Shown here piece after piece: positions 1 to 8,799 of a stretch of DNA of 64,000 nt. Location: positions 62,001 to 126,000 of the forward strand of contig CADAOB010000001.1 of NCBI GenBank assembly GCA_902789445.1, read 5' to 3'. The notes below the pieces were generated by a model, which worked only from the letters and a program-made list of their open reading frames with translations, did no database searches and had not been told where the DNA came from. The stretch comes from an uncultured Bacteroidia bacterium. GTDB taxonomy: Bacteria > Bacteroidota > Bacteroidia > Bacteroidales > UBA932. How positions within the stretch are numbered: the stretch's first letter is position 1; every line of letters begins with the position of its first letter. Position numbers and translations under genes: made by a program.

Positions 1-30
1 GCCTGTAGCCGATGGTGTAAGAACGCAGTT

Positions 31-100
31 GCGGGTGGTTTTTCGGGCTGCGAGCATTTTTCTGCGAGCGGAATGAAAAACCAGAGCAATGGAGCCCGGA
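31..100. repeat. ~75-bp palindromic element, copy P0 (diverged)
   Basis: This stretch has the layout of four other copies in the window: an outer inverted repeat (GGTTTTTC at the left, GAAAAACC at the right) around a core with GCGAGCATTTTTCTGCGAGC. It is the most diverged copy. It lies downstream of the stop of the C69 peptidase gene, and nothing coding is seen between base 1 and that stop. Confidence 0.6.
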
Positions 101-109
101 TGACAAACG

Positions 110-137
110 AGATGTCCGGTCGGAGCCGGGTATGACG
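110..137. repeat. REP-like short palindrome, copy Q1
   Basis: The stretch reads GATGTCCGGT, a short loop, then AGCCGGGTATGACG. It is an imperfect hairpin of the same family as copies near 39981, 40025, 40276 and inside the esterase gene at 54346. It lies just past the 3' end of the C69 peptidase gene, a usual place for REP elements. Confidence 0.55.
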
Positions 138-163
138 AAGGAGATGGCTGACTGTCGATGGAA

Positions 164-1855
164 TCAGAGGACGTCGTTGAGGCGGTTGAGGTCTTTGGCG
201 TTGCCGGTTTTGGACTTGTAGCGCTCGCCGGTGTCACGGCCGATGGCCTCGTAGAACGAACGGTCGTAGCCGGGTTCCGTGTAGCGGCCGGGGATGACGC
301 GGCCGTCTTTCGACGGTTTCATGATCTGGTCGTTGTGCTTGACGATCAGCAGGCGGGCCAGCACATCCCAGCGCTGCATCATCATTTCCGCGTAAGAAGC
401 CGTCTTCTGCGTCAGGTAGGCCACCGTTTCGCGCGGCGTCAGCTTGGCGACCGCCGCCGCCACGGAATCCTGCTCAGACGCATAGAAATCCTCCAGCGAC
501 TGCTGCGCTTCCCGCAGGTCGCCGATCATCGCACTGTAGCGGGGATAGACCATGTTGGCCACGAAATTGTTCATCCAGAAGGCGCTCTTCTCGCTGAACC
601 TATTGCTGATGTTGTTTTCCGGACGGAAAGGCGCCGGAACGTCGTTGACGCAGCAATAGACCGGAACGTAGGCGACCATGCTGGCGTCGTCGCAGTTGAA
701 ATACATCACCCCGCCCACGGCGTCGGGCAGCCAGCCGCGCAGGTGTGAAACCAGCGTGAAGCCGCTCTGCTGCGTACCGATGGCCCTTTCGCGGAAATAC
801 TTCGTCCCGTCTTCGCTCTCCCAGCTCATCGGAAGCGGACGGTAGGGGGAACTCCAGGGACCGGCGCTGATGTCGGCGGTCATGTCGAGCGGCGTACCCT
901 CGTAGTGGTCGCGCATGTCGTTCATGATGTCGCGGACCGATACCTTCCGGACCGGCTTGATCCAGAGCGGCAGATGGTCGCAGGTCGCGAAATCGCCGTT
1001 GATGTAGGGCAGATACTTGTCCATCTCGGCCGGATCGCTGTGGTGCCGGAAGAAACTCCATACGCGCGCGTCGGCATAGCGGACCTTCTCGAACGAGATC
1101 GGGCAATAGGCGTCGCGGAAACTGAAATCTTCGTCCCGGCCGGAGAAGTAACCCATTTCCCGGGCGAAGGAGATGGCGTCAGCCGCATACATCGACTGGC
1201 CTTCCACTTCGTAGAAGCCCAGCTTCTTGTCGATCTTGCGGGCCTGCGGGAACTGGCGGATGCGGCAGATGTTGGCGTGGGCGCTGATGCAGTCGTCCGG
1301 GATGCGGACGGCCACCCAGACGGCGCCCTTCCGGCCCGGTCCCTTTCCGATGAATTCGAAGATCCAGGCCTCGTTCTTGTCGCAGACCGAGAGACTCTCG
1401 CCCGTGGCATTGTAACCGTACTCGGCCAGCAGGCCGGCCATCACCCGGATGGCTTCCCGGGCGGAGGCCGAGCGCTCCAGGGCCAGATGGATCATCGAGT
1501 CGTAGTCCAGGATCCCTTCCGGGTTCTGCAGTTCTTCCCGGCCACCGAAGGTGGTCTCGACGATGCTGACCTGTTTCTCGTTGATGTAGCCGATAACATT
1601 ATAGGTATATTCAACCTGGTCCACATACCCGCGGACCGGACCCCGGCCCCAGCTGCGGATGGCGATTTTCTCGCCGGGCGCATGGCGGCCGGCCGGCGTG
1701 CTGCGCAGCGACCCGGCAAAGCCGAAGCCGTCGCAGTTGTAGGTGCAGATGACCGATCCGTCAACGGAGGCGTCTTTGCCGACGATCAGGTTGGTGCAGG
1801 CGAAGCCCGCCGTTGCGCAGAGCAACGGCAGCAACGTCAGAAGGATTCGTTTCAT
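164..1855 (-). CDS. C69-family dipeptidase (PepD-like, exported)
   Basis: Predicted N-terminal-nucleophile cysteine peptidase of family C69, which removes dipeptides or cleaves short peptides. The protein is 563 residues. A signal-like stretch (residues 1-19) is followed at once by Cys20 in CTNLIVG, so signal cleavage would expose the catalytic Cys as the new N terminus, the arrangement expected for this family; the motif continues with the usual DGS. I chose the ATG at 1855 because it opens a normal signal peptide; ten more codons upstream would put charged residues before it and overlap the neighbouring gene. It starts 7 bases after the stop of the DUF5723-like gene, suggesting co-transcription. 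The substrate is not known. Confidence 0.85.
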   Translation of the reverse strand: MKRILLTLLPLLCATAGFACTNLIVGKDASVDGSVICTYNCDGFGFAGSLRSTPAGRHAPGEKIAIRSWGRGPVRGYVDQVEYTYNVIGYINEKQVSIVETTFGGREELQNPEGILDYDSMIHLALERSASAREAIRVMAGLLAEYGYNATGESLSVCDKNEAWIFEFIGKGPGRKGAVWVAVRIPDDCISAHANICRIRQFPQARKIDKKLGFYEVEGQSMYAADAISFAREMGYFSGRDEDFSFRDAYCPISFEKVRYADARVWSFFRHHSDPAEMDKYLPYINGDFATCDHLPLWIKPVRKVSVRDIMNDMRDHYEGTPLDMTADISAGPWSSPYRPLPMSWESEDGTKYFRERAIGTQQSGFTLVSHLRGWLPDAVGGVMYFNCDDASMVAYVPVYCCVNDVPAPFRPENNISNRFSEKSAFWMNNFVANMVYPRYSAMIGDLREAQQSLEDFYASEQDSVAAAVAKLTPRETVAYLTQKTASYAEMMMQRWDVLARLLIVKHNDQIMKPSKDGRVIPGRYTEPGYDRSFYEAIGRDTGERYKSKTGNAKDLNRLNDVL

Positions 1856-1862
1856 AAGAGAT

Positions 1863-3194
1863 TTACTTCCCGCCGAAGACGACATTCAGGCCCAGGCAGG
1901 CACTTTCGCTAAAGTTGTTGATGGGTATATGGTGTCTGCTGGTCTTGAGGGAAGCGGCGTTCAGCCCGAAAAACAGGCCCAGCCCGTTCTTCGGAATGAT
2001 CTCGGCATAGCATCCATAGTTGTTCACCGGGCCGAGGAAGGTACCGTTGACGCTCAGGTTCAGCCAGTAGAGGGGAGAGAGGTTGAGGGAAGCCATCAGG
2101 TGGTTGAAGCCGGCGGTCCGGTAATACAGCGCGCCGACGCTTATCATCTCGTTTAGGAACGGAACTTCAACGCCCGCATAGAAGCTGGGCCTGACAGGGC
2201 TCTCATAGCTGTCGGCGGGTGCGCTGCTGATGTCGGTCAGCCGGCTGAAATCGTCGATGACCCGCTGGAGGTTTTCCTTGAAATCGTAGTTGGTGCTGAT
2301 GCCTTGCAGCCCCGTGAAGGAGGCCGTCGCACCGGTCGTGAGCGTGGAGACGCCTTTGTTGAAACGCAGCGCCGTGCCCAAGTCGTTGACGGAAGCCGAC
2401 AGGTTGACGCCATTGATGAAACCATCGAGCCTGAGCCGGTATTCGACGCCCAGATCGACGGCCACCGCGAAGCCGCGCAAGGCGATGTCATCCGCACGTA
2501 AGTGGCTGTCTTTCCAGGCGATGCCCGCCAGGTGGCCTTCGCCCTCCGTGGCGGCGCTGACCTGCTCTGCATCGATTCCGATCTCGATCTTCCGCAGGTC
2601 GATGTCGCCGGCGTAGAGGCCGGAAAGCAGTTTGACGCGGCCGCCTACGCGCAGGCCTTCCACCAAGTCCCCGAGGTCGTGGCTGTAGCCGAGGGACAGC
2701 GCCCCGTAGATGCGGCCGGAAACCTGCGGTCCCGGATAGCTTCCGTTCTCGTTCAGTTTGGCGAATCGGAGGAATTCCTTGGGCACAAGGGCGGAGCCGT
2801 CTTCGAGGACGGAAACGCCGATGCTGACGAAGCCGTTCGCCCCGAGCCGGAACCCGCCGCCGAGCAGGTCCATTTCAAGCCGCTCTTTCAGATAGGGATC
2901 TCCATCCGGAAGGGCGGAAAGGAAGCTGTCGGCCGATATGTCCGGATGCATGAAAGTCTTGAGGCTTCCGCCGGCCGGAAATACAAATTGGCCGAGTCCG
3001 GCATTGCTCCAGGTTTCAACGCCGACGGCGCCGAGCAGCGGCACGGAAACATAGTTGACCTGCGGCGCGAAAGCGGCGTTCATCTTGCCGCGCTGCGGCG
3101 AGGTCTCGAAGAAATAGCTTCCGCGCAGCGACTGGGCGGAAACAAGCGTACAGGCAAACAGCAGGACGGCGACGGAAAGGATATGTCTTTTCAT
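1863..3194 (-). CDS. DUF5723-like outer-membrane beta-barrel protein
   Basis: Protein of 443 residues with a cleavable signal peptide ending near residue 20 (LVSAQ). The rest alternates short polar and hydrophobic strands typical of a beta-barrel, and ends in a hydrophobic strand (LGLNVVFGGK). It resembles the DUF5723 family of Bacteroidota surface proteins, whose function is unknown; the name is from general resemblance and not from a search. It lies 12 bases downstream of the lipoprotein gene and directly before the C69 peptidase gene, so the three probably form one transcript. A role in outer-membrane organisation is only an inference from the predicted location. Confidence 0.7.
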   Translation of the reverse strand: MKRHILSVAVLLFACTLVSAQSLRGSYFFETSPQRGKMNAAFAPQVNYVSVPLLGAVGVETWSNAGLGQFVFPAGGSLKTFMHPDISADSFLSALPDGDPYLKERLEMDLLGGGFRLGANGFVSIGVSVLEDGSALVPKEFLRFAKLNENGSYPGPQVSGRIYGALSLGYSHDLGDLVEGLRVGGRVKLLSGLYAGDIDLRKIEIGIDAEQVSAATEGEGHLAGIAWKDSHLRADDIALRGFAVAVDLGVEYRLRLDGFINGVNLSASVNDLGTALRFNKGVSTLTTGATASFTGLQGISTNYDFKENLQRVIDDFSRLTDISSAPADSYESPVRPSFYAGVEVPFLNEMISVGALYYRTAGFNHLMASLNLSPLYWLNLSVNGTFLGPVNNYGCYAEIIPKNGLGLFFGLNAASLKTSRHHIPINNFSESACLGLNVVFGGK

Positions 3195-3206
3195 GGAACG
3201 TTCGGT

Positions 3207-4931
3207 TTAGAAGGAGAAATAGAATCCGTCGGGCACCTGGATTTTCAGATCGGCCTGGATGTAATCGTTGGCATTGATGGCTTTTCCGCTGCTGGCCGGC
3301 GCTGCGTTGAGGATCAGGACGCCTTTGGCGATGGACTTGGCCGAAGCGCCCATGGCGCCGCCGAAATCGATCTCGACGGGAGTTGTCCCGCCTGCGGCGA
3401 TTTCCTGGGAGACGGGCTGCGTGAGTTGATTGCCGGCTTCGTCGGTCATCACGAAATCGAGACCGAGTTTGAGCGGCGAGGTGTTGGTGATGTCTCCGAC
3501 CAGTTTGAGCCGGTTCTCTTTGAGGATGTCACCGAAAACAGTCGGCAGCGGGAACGAGTCGCTGTATTCGAGCTTCAGCCCCGGTCCGTACCCCAGCGGG
3601 CTGCTGATATCAAGCGCAACCTGGAGGTCGTATTCCTTGTCCAGCTCCACGATGCCGGTTTTCGTATTGTCCGTGGCAATGTCCAGATAGACATAGATGA
3701 TGTCGGGGAACGGCTTGAACAGCGAGGGGATGTTGGCTTTGACACCGACCGCTCCGCCGGCGCTTTTCCCGTTGCTGCAGAAGCGGTAAACCCGTTTGAC
3801 CGTGGCGCCGTTCGTGGAAACGGGCAGGTCGAAAGGCACGTTCTTCACCTGGGCGGTGGTCTGGCCGTCACGCTGGGCCACGAATGTGGCCACGGCGCGG
3901 GTGGGAACGCTGAAATTGCTGCTATAAGTAAGGTGCAGTTCCGGGGAGGTGAAGGTCACGGGCGTGTCGTCGCCGCCGAACTTTTGGGCGACCTTGGTCA
4001 GCTTCAGGCGGGATCGGATGCTGTCCACCCCATAGGTGAACTGCCCCTCGACCCCCTTGCACAGGAGATTGACCAGCTGGACGCGGATGATAAGCGGATT
4101 GGAACTGCCGGTCTCCTGGTAGCGGGCCTTCGTCGTCTTGGGCTTGTCGACGAGGATATTGCCGGAGAAACCGATATGCGCGTTGATGTCGAGCGTGCGT
4201 TTGGCCCGGTTGAAATTGTCGGGATTGATGACGATTTTCTTCAGATTGAGGACCTTCGAGGCGCTGTAACCATTGCTGCTGTTGAGTTTCAGGTCGTTGA
4301 AGGTGACGACGCCGTCGGGATAACCCGCGACTTCGAACAGCTCATGCAGGTCGAAACGGATGTCCGGCGTGACGGTCCCTTCGGTGAGCAGGCAGTCGGG
4401 GATGCTGAACGTGATCTTGACCTGGGAGTCGTCGGTCAGCAGGACGGAGGAGAGTCCTTCCAGCTGGGCCGGCATCTTCTCGATGGTGAATGGGAGCCGG
4501 AAACCGCGTTCGGCAATCTTGCGTGAGGCGGCAATGCGGCTGGAAAGGTCCGCCACGCCGTTTTCGTCGAATTTGATGCCGGAGGGCTTGCTGAATGCGG
4601 GATATTCAATATCGATATACCTGCCTTTGTAGCGCTTCAGGCCCAGGGAACGGTCGATGTCCTGCGGTACGGCGAACGACAGGTCGTACGGGTCGGAGCC
4701 GTAGGAGATGGAATAGGTGCCGTTCGAATTCTTGCTGATCCACTCGTCGAATTCATCGCCGATCAGCTCGCCCACGGTGATCTTGTCGGTGCTGCCCAGC
4801 GGCAGGTTGATGTCGCCGCTTCCGAAGTGGGCGGCGGTGTCGAGTTTGTCGATGTCATAGGTGGGATCTGCGCACCCGATGACCGAGGCGGCCAGCAGGA
4901 TGCCGGACGCCTTAAGCAGGAAGTGTTTCAT
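3207..4931 (-). CDS. Large lipoprotein of unknown function
   Basis: Protein of 574 residues. The N terminus is a lipoprotein signal with lipobox ASVIGC, making Cys20 the lipidated residue. The mature part is rich in beta-strand patterns and contains repeated stretches of the kind NLPLGSTDKI and DITNTSPLKLGLDF, which suggests stacked immunoglobulin-like or lipid-binding-like beta domains. I do not recognise a characterised family. It is encoded immediately before the DUF5723-like barrel protein (12-base gap) and 6 bases after the C26 hydrolase gene, so the lipoprotein and barrel may work as a pair at the outer membrane; this is inferred from adjacency only. Confidence 0.75.
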   Translation of the reverse strand: MKHFLLKASGILLAASVIGCADPTYDIDKLDTAAHFGSGDINLPLGSTDKITVGELIGDEFDEWISKNSNGTYSISYGSDPYDLSFAVPQDIDRSLGLKRYKGRYIDIEYPAFSKPSGIKFDENGVADLSSRIAASRKIAERGFRLPFTIEKMPAQLEGLSSVLLTDDSQVKITFSIPDCLLTEGTVTPDIRFDLHELFEVAGYPDGVVTFNDLKLNSSNGYSASKVLNLKKIVINPDNFNRAKRTLDINAHIGFSGNILVDKPKTTKARYQETGSSNPLIIRVQLVNLLCKGVEGQFTYGVDSIRSRLKLTKVAQKFGGDDTPVTFTSPELHLTYSSNFSVPTRAVATFVAQRDGQTTAQVKNVPFDLPVSTNGATVKRVYRFCSNGKSAGGAVGVKANIPSLFKPFPDIIYVYLDIATDNTKTGIVELDKEYDLQVALDISSPLGYGPGLKLEYSDSFPLPTVFGDILKENRLKLVGDITNTSPLKLGLDFVMTDEAGNQLTQPVSQEIAAGGTTPVEIDFGGAMGASAKSIAKGVLILNAAPASSGKAINANDYIQADLKIQVPDGFYFSF

Positions 4932-4937
4932 GCAAAG

Positions 4938-5732
4938 CTATTTGCCGGCCTCTTCGACCAGCTTTTTGAAAATGGGCAGAAATTCGGGATTGCCGCCGTT
5001 GGTGATGACTTCGGGGTGGAACTGTAAGCCGAGGATCATGGCTCCGCCATCTGCGAAGCCGGCCAGTTTGCCGCTGCGCTCGACGGCCTCGATGATGCCG
5101 TCGGCGGAGGTGGCCACGACCTTGAGCCCCTTGGGCACATCCTTGATGGCCTGGTGGTGGAACGTATTGACCACGGCTTTTTCCTTGCCGAGGATTTTCG
5201 CCAGCAGGGAACCTTTCTCAATGCTGATCGAATGGGTTCCGACCGTACCGGTGGTCGGGCTCTGGCGATGCTTGACGTAACTCGAAGGAATCTGCGAGGG
5301 GATGTCCTGCCAGAGCGAACCGCCGAAGGCCACGGCCAGCAGCTGTTCGCCGCGGCAGATGCCCAGCACGGGAATGCCCTTGGCCACGGCCGCGCGGACC
5401 AGTTTCACGTCGTAGTCGTCGCGTTCGGGCACGACTTCGCCCAGCCCGCGGACCGGCTCCTCACCGAACCATTTGAGCGGGTCGAAATCTTCGCCGCCGG
5501 TCATCAGGATGCCGTCGACGGCTTCCAGGACGGCGTCGATCTGGTCCATGTCGCCCGTGACGGGAATCACCAGCGGGACTCCGCCGGCCATCCGGACGGA
5601 ATTGACATAAGTCATATTGACCCGGCACTGGCCGCTTTCGCTATAGGCGGAAATGCCGATGACCGGGGTTTTGGCGGAAAGGCCGAGCGCTGCTCCCAGC
5701 AGCACAAGCGCCAGCAGGATATTACGTTTCAT
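4938..5732 (-). CDS. Gamma-glutamyl-gamma-aminobutyrate hydrolase-like (peptidase C26), exported
   Basis: Class I glutamine-amidotransferase fold acting as a stand-alone hydrolase of gamma-glutamyl bonds, as in PuuD-type enzymes. The catalytic triad is visible: nucleophile Cys126 in GICRG, and His239/Glu241 in QFHPEV. Length (264) is normal for the family plus a signal peptide (about residues 1-20, ending LGLSA). Export separates it from cytoplasmic PuuD and suggests a role on periplasmic gamma-glutamyl peptides or poly-gamma-glutamate fragments, though the substrate cannot be read. It lies 15 bases from the serine hydrolase stop and 6 bases before the lipoprotein start, consistent with one peptide- or envelope-related operon. 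Confidence 0.85.
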   Translation of the reverse strand: MKRNILLALVLLGAALGLSAKTPVIGISAYSESGQCRVNMTYVNSVRMAGGVPLVIPVTGDMDQIDAVLEAVDGILMTGGEDFDPLKWFGEEPVRGLGEVVPERDDYDVKLVRAAVAKGIPVLGICRGEQLLAVAFGGSLWQDIPSQIPSSYVKHRQSPTTGTVGTHSISIEKGSLLAKILGKEKAVVNTFHHQAIKDVPKGLKVVATSADGIIEAVERSGKLAGFADGGAMILGLQFHPEVITNGGNPEFLPIFKKLVEEAGK

Positions 5733-5747
5733 AATCAGGGGTCAAAA

Positions 5748-7325
5748 TTATAATTTTCTGTCCCAATTTGCAAAATCTTCTCCCGATCCGACCGTGATGG
5801 ACAGGCCCTTGGAGAGCGAGCCCCATTCGTCCGGATTGTCGAAATGGAAGGTCACGTCGAAGCCGGCGCCGTCCGCCCGGAAGTTGAAGACATTGCCGTT
5901 TACGTGCTTGAGTTCGCGCAGCCAGGCTTTCTTGTTGTGCATCTTGATGCAGAGGCGGCCGTCTTCGATCAGGATGTCGATGTCGCCCAGCACCGCATGC
6001 TGCGGGGTGTAGTGGCCCTGGATGCGGGACCAGGCCGGCGCGGGTTTCTCCACGCGTTCGGCTGCCGCCTTCTCTTCGGCCGTGGCCCGGCGGTCGGCTG
6101 TCGCATACCAGTCTTTGATGTAATCGGCCTCGTAGTCGTAGTCCGCATAGCCCAGGAACAGGTCGATGGCCCGGCGCAGGATGGCGTGCCGCGCTTCGGA
6201 CGGCGCTTCGCTGTTGACCTGGATGGTCATGGCGAAATCCATTTCGGGGACGAAGGCGCAGATGGTGGTCATGCCCCAGGTGGTGCCGGTATGGAAATAG
6301 AGGCGTCCCTTGCGGGTCTGCTCGATGAACCAGCAGTGTCCGTAGAGATTGGTCTTGTCGGGCGTCTGCGAGGTGATGGTCACGCCGCGGTGCAGGAAGT
6401 TCATCTGTTTTTCGGAGATGACCTGCTTGTCGCCGACCTTGCCGTTGTTCATGTGGAAGACGGCCCATTTGATCAGGTCGGTCGGCGTGCTGCACAGGCT
6501 GCCGGCCGGACCGATGACGGTCAGCCACCAGAGCGCCTGTTCGTCGCCGTACATCGGCCAGATGTTCATTTCGCGGCCCTTGCGCTCGAAGGCGTAGGGG
6601 AGGGCGGCCCTTCCGTCGGCGAGTGCGGGGCCGAAGCCTTCGCCGTTGAGGGTCGATTCGTCCATCCCGAGCGGCTTGAAGATGCGCTCGCGCACGTTCT
6701 CTTCCCAGCTCTTGCCGGTGAGCTTCTCGATGATCATCGCGGCGGGGATGAAGGTGATGTTATTATATTGGTAGTCGCCGCGGAAGGTGTAGGCGGGCGG
6801 CATGAGCTTCAGCATGTGGTAGATGTCGTCGCGGTCGTAGCCCAGGTTGCCCAGGTAGGTGCCGATGTCGTCGCGCAGGCCGGTCCGGTGCGAGGTCAGG
6901 TCTTTCACCTGGAGGTTTTCGCTCACCCAGGGATCGTACATCTCAAAATCGGGGAGATGCTGCTTGACGCGGTCGTCCCAGCTGAGCAGTCCTTCGTCGA
7001 CCAGCTGCGCCAGCACGGCCGCCGTGAAGGATTTGGACACGGAACCGATCTGGAAGAGCGTGTGCTCGTCCACGGGTGCGCCGGTCTCGAGATTCTTGAC
7101 GCCATAGCCTTTTGACAGGATGACTTTGCCGTCCTTATAGAGGGACACGCCCATGCCGGGAATCTTCCAGTCGGCGCGGACCTGTTCGATGGTTCTTTCA
7201 ATATTGGCGATGATTTCCTCCTGCGAAAGGACAGGAGTGCGCGCGGGAATGTTTTTCGTGGTCTGGGCGCCTGCCACGGGGGCCAGGAGCACGAGAATGG
7301 CGGTGAGGAGTAAGGTCTTTTTCAT
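5748..7325 (-). CDS. Serine hydrolase of the beta-lactamase/PBP4-like family
   Basis: Predicted periplasmic serine hydrolase with the class C beta-lactamase fold. The SxxK motif is at residues 95-98 (GSVSKSF), the YxN motif at 187-189 (YQYNN), and an HTG near the C-terminal end of the catalytic domain replaces KTG. A signal peptide covers about residues 1-20. After about residue 400 there is an extra C-terminal beta-rich domain resembling DUF3471. Start: the ATG at 7325 gives a clean signal peptide (MKKTLLL); nine upstream codons are possible but unlikely. Such proteins are often D-aminopeptidases or esterases and not antibiotic-resistance enzymes. First gene of the minus-strand operon, divergent from the MFS gene. 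Confidence 0.85.
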   Translation of the reverse strand: MKKTLLLTAILVLLAPVAGAQTTKNIPARTPVLSQEEIIANIERTIEQVRADWKIPGMGVSLYKDGKVILSKGYGVKNLETGAPVDEHTLFQIGSVSKSFTAAVLAQLVDEGLLSWDDRVKQHLPDFEMYDPWVSENLQVKDLTSHRTGLRDDIGTYLGNLGYDRDDIYHMLKLMPPAYTFRGDYQYNNITFIPAAMIIEKLTGKSWEENVRERIFKPLGMDESTLNGEGFGPALADGRAALPYAFERKGREMNIWPMYGDEQALWWLTVIGPAGSLCSTPTDLIKWAVFHMNNGKVGDKQVISEKQMNFLHRGVTITSQTPDKTNLYGHCWFIEQTRKGRLYFHTGTTWGMTTICAFVPEMDFAMTIQVNSEAPSEARHAILRRAIDLFLGYADYDYEADYIKDWYATADRRATAEEKAAAERVEKPAPAWSRIQGHYTPQHAVLGDIDILIEDGRLCIKMHNKKAWLRELKHVNGNVFNFRADGAGFDVTFHFDNPDEWGSLSKGLSITVGSGEDFANWDRKL

Positions 7326-7366
7326 TCTATAAAAATAGTGAAAAAAAAGCAATTGCGTGCAAAAAG

Positions 7367-7397
7367 TTTCATTGATAGTAAAAAATGTTTACATTTG
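7367..7397 (+). promoter_or_regulatory. Bacteroidota-type promoter for the sugar-uptake operon
   Basis: TACATTTG at 7390-7397 fits the Bacteroidetes -7 box TAnnTTTG. A TTTC at 7367-7370 stands 19 bases before it, one mismatch from the -33 box TTTG. It lies 31 bases before the chosen MFS start, in the gap between divergent genes. Confidence 0.5.
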
Positions 7398-7428
7398 GCA
7401 GTTTATTTTGGGTCAATACCCTTTGATT

Positions 7429-8766
7429 ATGAGTATGGATAAGCGAAATCTTACATTTTGGCAGATGTTCAATCTGAGCTTCGGTTTCTTCGGGGTTCAG
7501 ATCGCGTATGCGCTGCAGAGCGCCAACATCAGCCGCATTTTCGCCACGCTGGGCGCGGACCCGCACCAGCTGAGCTTTTTCTGGATCCTCCCGCCGCTGA
7601 TGGGAATGATTGTCCAGCCCCTGATCGGGAAATGGTCCGACCGTACCTGGTGCCGGATGGGCCGCCGCAAGCCGTATCTGCTCGTGGGCGCCATCGTCGC
7701 CGTGCTGGTGATGGTCTTCCTGCCCAATGCGGGCAGCCTCAATTTCAGCCAGCGTCTCTTCCTGGGCCTGAACGGCGCGATGTGGTTCGGCCTCTTCTCG
7801 CTCATCTTCCTGGACACCTCCATCAACGTGGCGATGCAGCCCTTCAAGATGATGGTGGGCGACATGGTCAATGAGCAGCAGAAGACGCAGGCCTACTCCA
7901 TCCAGAGTTTCCTGTGCAACGCCGGCTCGCTGGTGGGCTACCTCTTCCCGATCTTCTTCACCTGGATCGGCATCGCCAATACCGCGCCCAAGGGCGTGAT
8001 TCCCGATTCGGTGATCTGGAGCTTCTACTGCGGCGCTGCCATCCTGATCCTCTGCGTCCTCTATACCTTTATGAAAGTAAAGGAAATGAATCCGAAGGAG
8101 TATGCCGAATTCCACGGCTTCGACCTCCAGGCGCAGCAGGAAGGCAAGAAGGAAGGGTTCATCAAGCTGCTGGCCCAGGCCCCGAAGGCGTTCTGGACGG
8201 TCGGTCTGGTGCAGTTCTTCTGCTGGGCCGCCTTCCTGTTTATGTGGACCTATACCAACGGTGCCATCGCGCAGAATGTCTGGGGAACCACCGACGTGAC
8301 CTCGGAAGGCTACCAGACGGCCGGCAACTGGGTGGGCGTGCTCTTCGCCGTCCAGGCTGTGGGCTCGCTCTGCTGGGCGCTCTTCATCCCGAAATTCAAG
8401 TCGAACCGGGCCGCCTACATCACCTCGCTGGTGATCGGCGCCGTCGGTTTCATCTCGGCCTGCTTCCTGCACGACAAATACCTGCTCTTCATCTCGTATT
8501 TCCTGATCGGTTTCGCCTGGGCCGCCATGCTCGCCCTGCCGTTCTCGATCCTGACCAATGCGCTCAAGGGCAGCTCGCACATGGGTGAATACCTCGGCCT
8601 GTTCAACTGCACCATCTGCCTGCCGCAGATCATTGCCGCGGCCCTTGGCGGCCTGGTCCTCAGCGCCGTGGGCGGCTCCCAGGCCGGGATGCTGGCCATC
8701 GCGGGCATCCTGCTGCTCTGCGGTGCCGCGAGCGTGCTGGCCATCCGTGAGAATACAAACAGATAA
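7429..8766 (+). CDS. MFS sugar transporter (SLC45/GPH-like, probable maltose/maltodextrin)
   Basis: Inner-membrane symporter of 445 residues with about twelve hydrophobic segments. The N terminus (NLSFGFFGVQIAYALQSANI) and the loop GKWSDRTWCRMGRRKPYL are typical of sucrose/maltose transporters of the SLC45-like MFS branch; the GRRxPY motif lies between helices 2 and 3. I start at 7429: the 24 upstream codons would overlap the promoter. The gene is followed 33 bases later by susC without an intervening terminator, so the inner-membrane transporter and the outer-membrane SusCD complex are probably co-transcribed. It would carry maltose or small maltodextrins released in the periplasm into the cytoplasm; the exact sugar is inferred from the neighbouring GH13 genes. 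Confidence 0.85.
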   Translation: MSMDKRNLTFWQMFNLSFGFFGVQIAYALQSANISRIFATLGADPHQLSFFWILPPLMGMIVQPLIGKWSDRTWCRMGRRKPYLLVGAIVAVLVMVFLPNAGSLNFSQRLFLGLNGAMWFGLFSLIFLDTSINVAMQPFKMMVGDMVNEQQKTQAYSIQSFLCNAGSLVGYLFPIFFTWIGIANTAPKGVIPDSVIWSFYCGAAILILCVLYTFMKVKEMNPKEYAEFHGFDLQAQQEGKKEGFIKLLAQAPKAFWTVGLVQFFCWAAFLFMWTYTNGAIAQNVWGTTDVTSEGYQTAGNWVGVLFAVQAVGSLCWALFIPKFKSNRAAYITSLVIGAVGFISACFLHDKYLLFISYFLIGFAWAAMLALPFSILTNALKGSSHMGEYLGLFNCTICLPQIIAAALGGLVLSAVGGSQAGMLAIAGILLLCGAASVLAIRENTNR

Positions 8767-8799
8767 AGTCATACTTAAAGTTTAACAAAAGCAGTTTCT

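Noticed and set aside
5748..7325. Serine hydrolase as an antibiotic-resistance beta-lactamase
   Set aside because: It has an HTG in place of KTG and an extra C-terminal domain typical of peptidase/esterase-like family members, and there is no resistance context.
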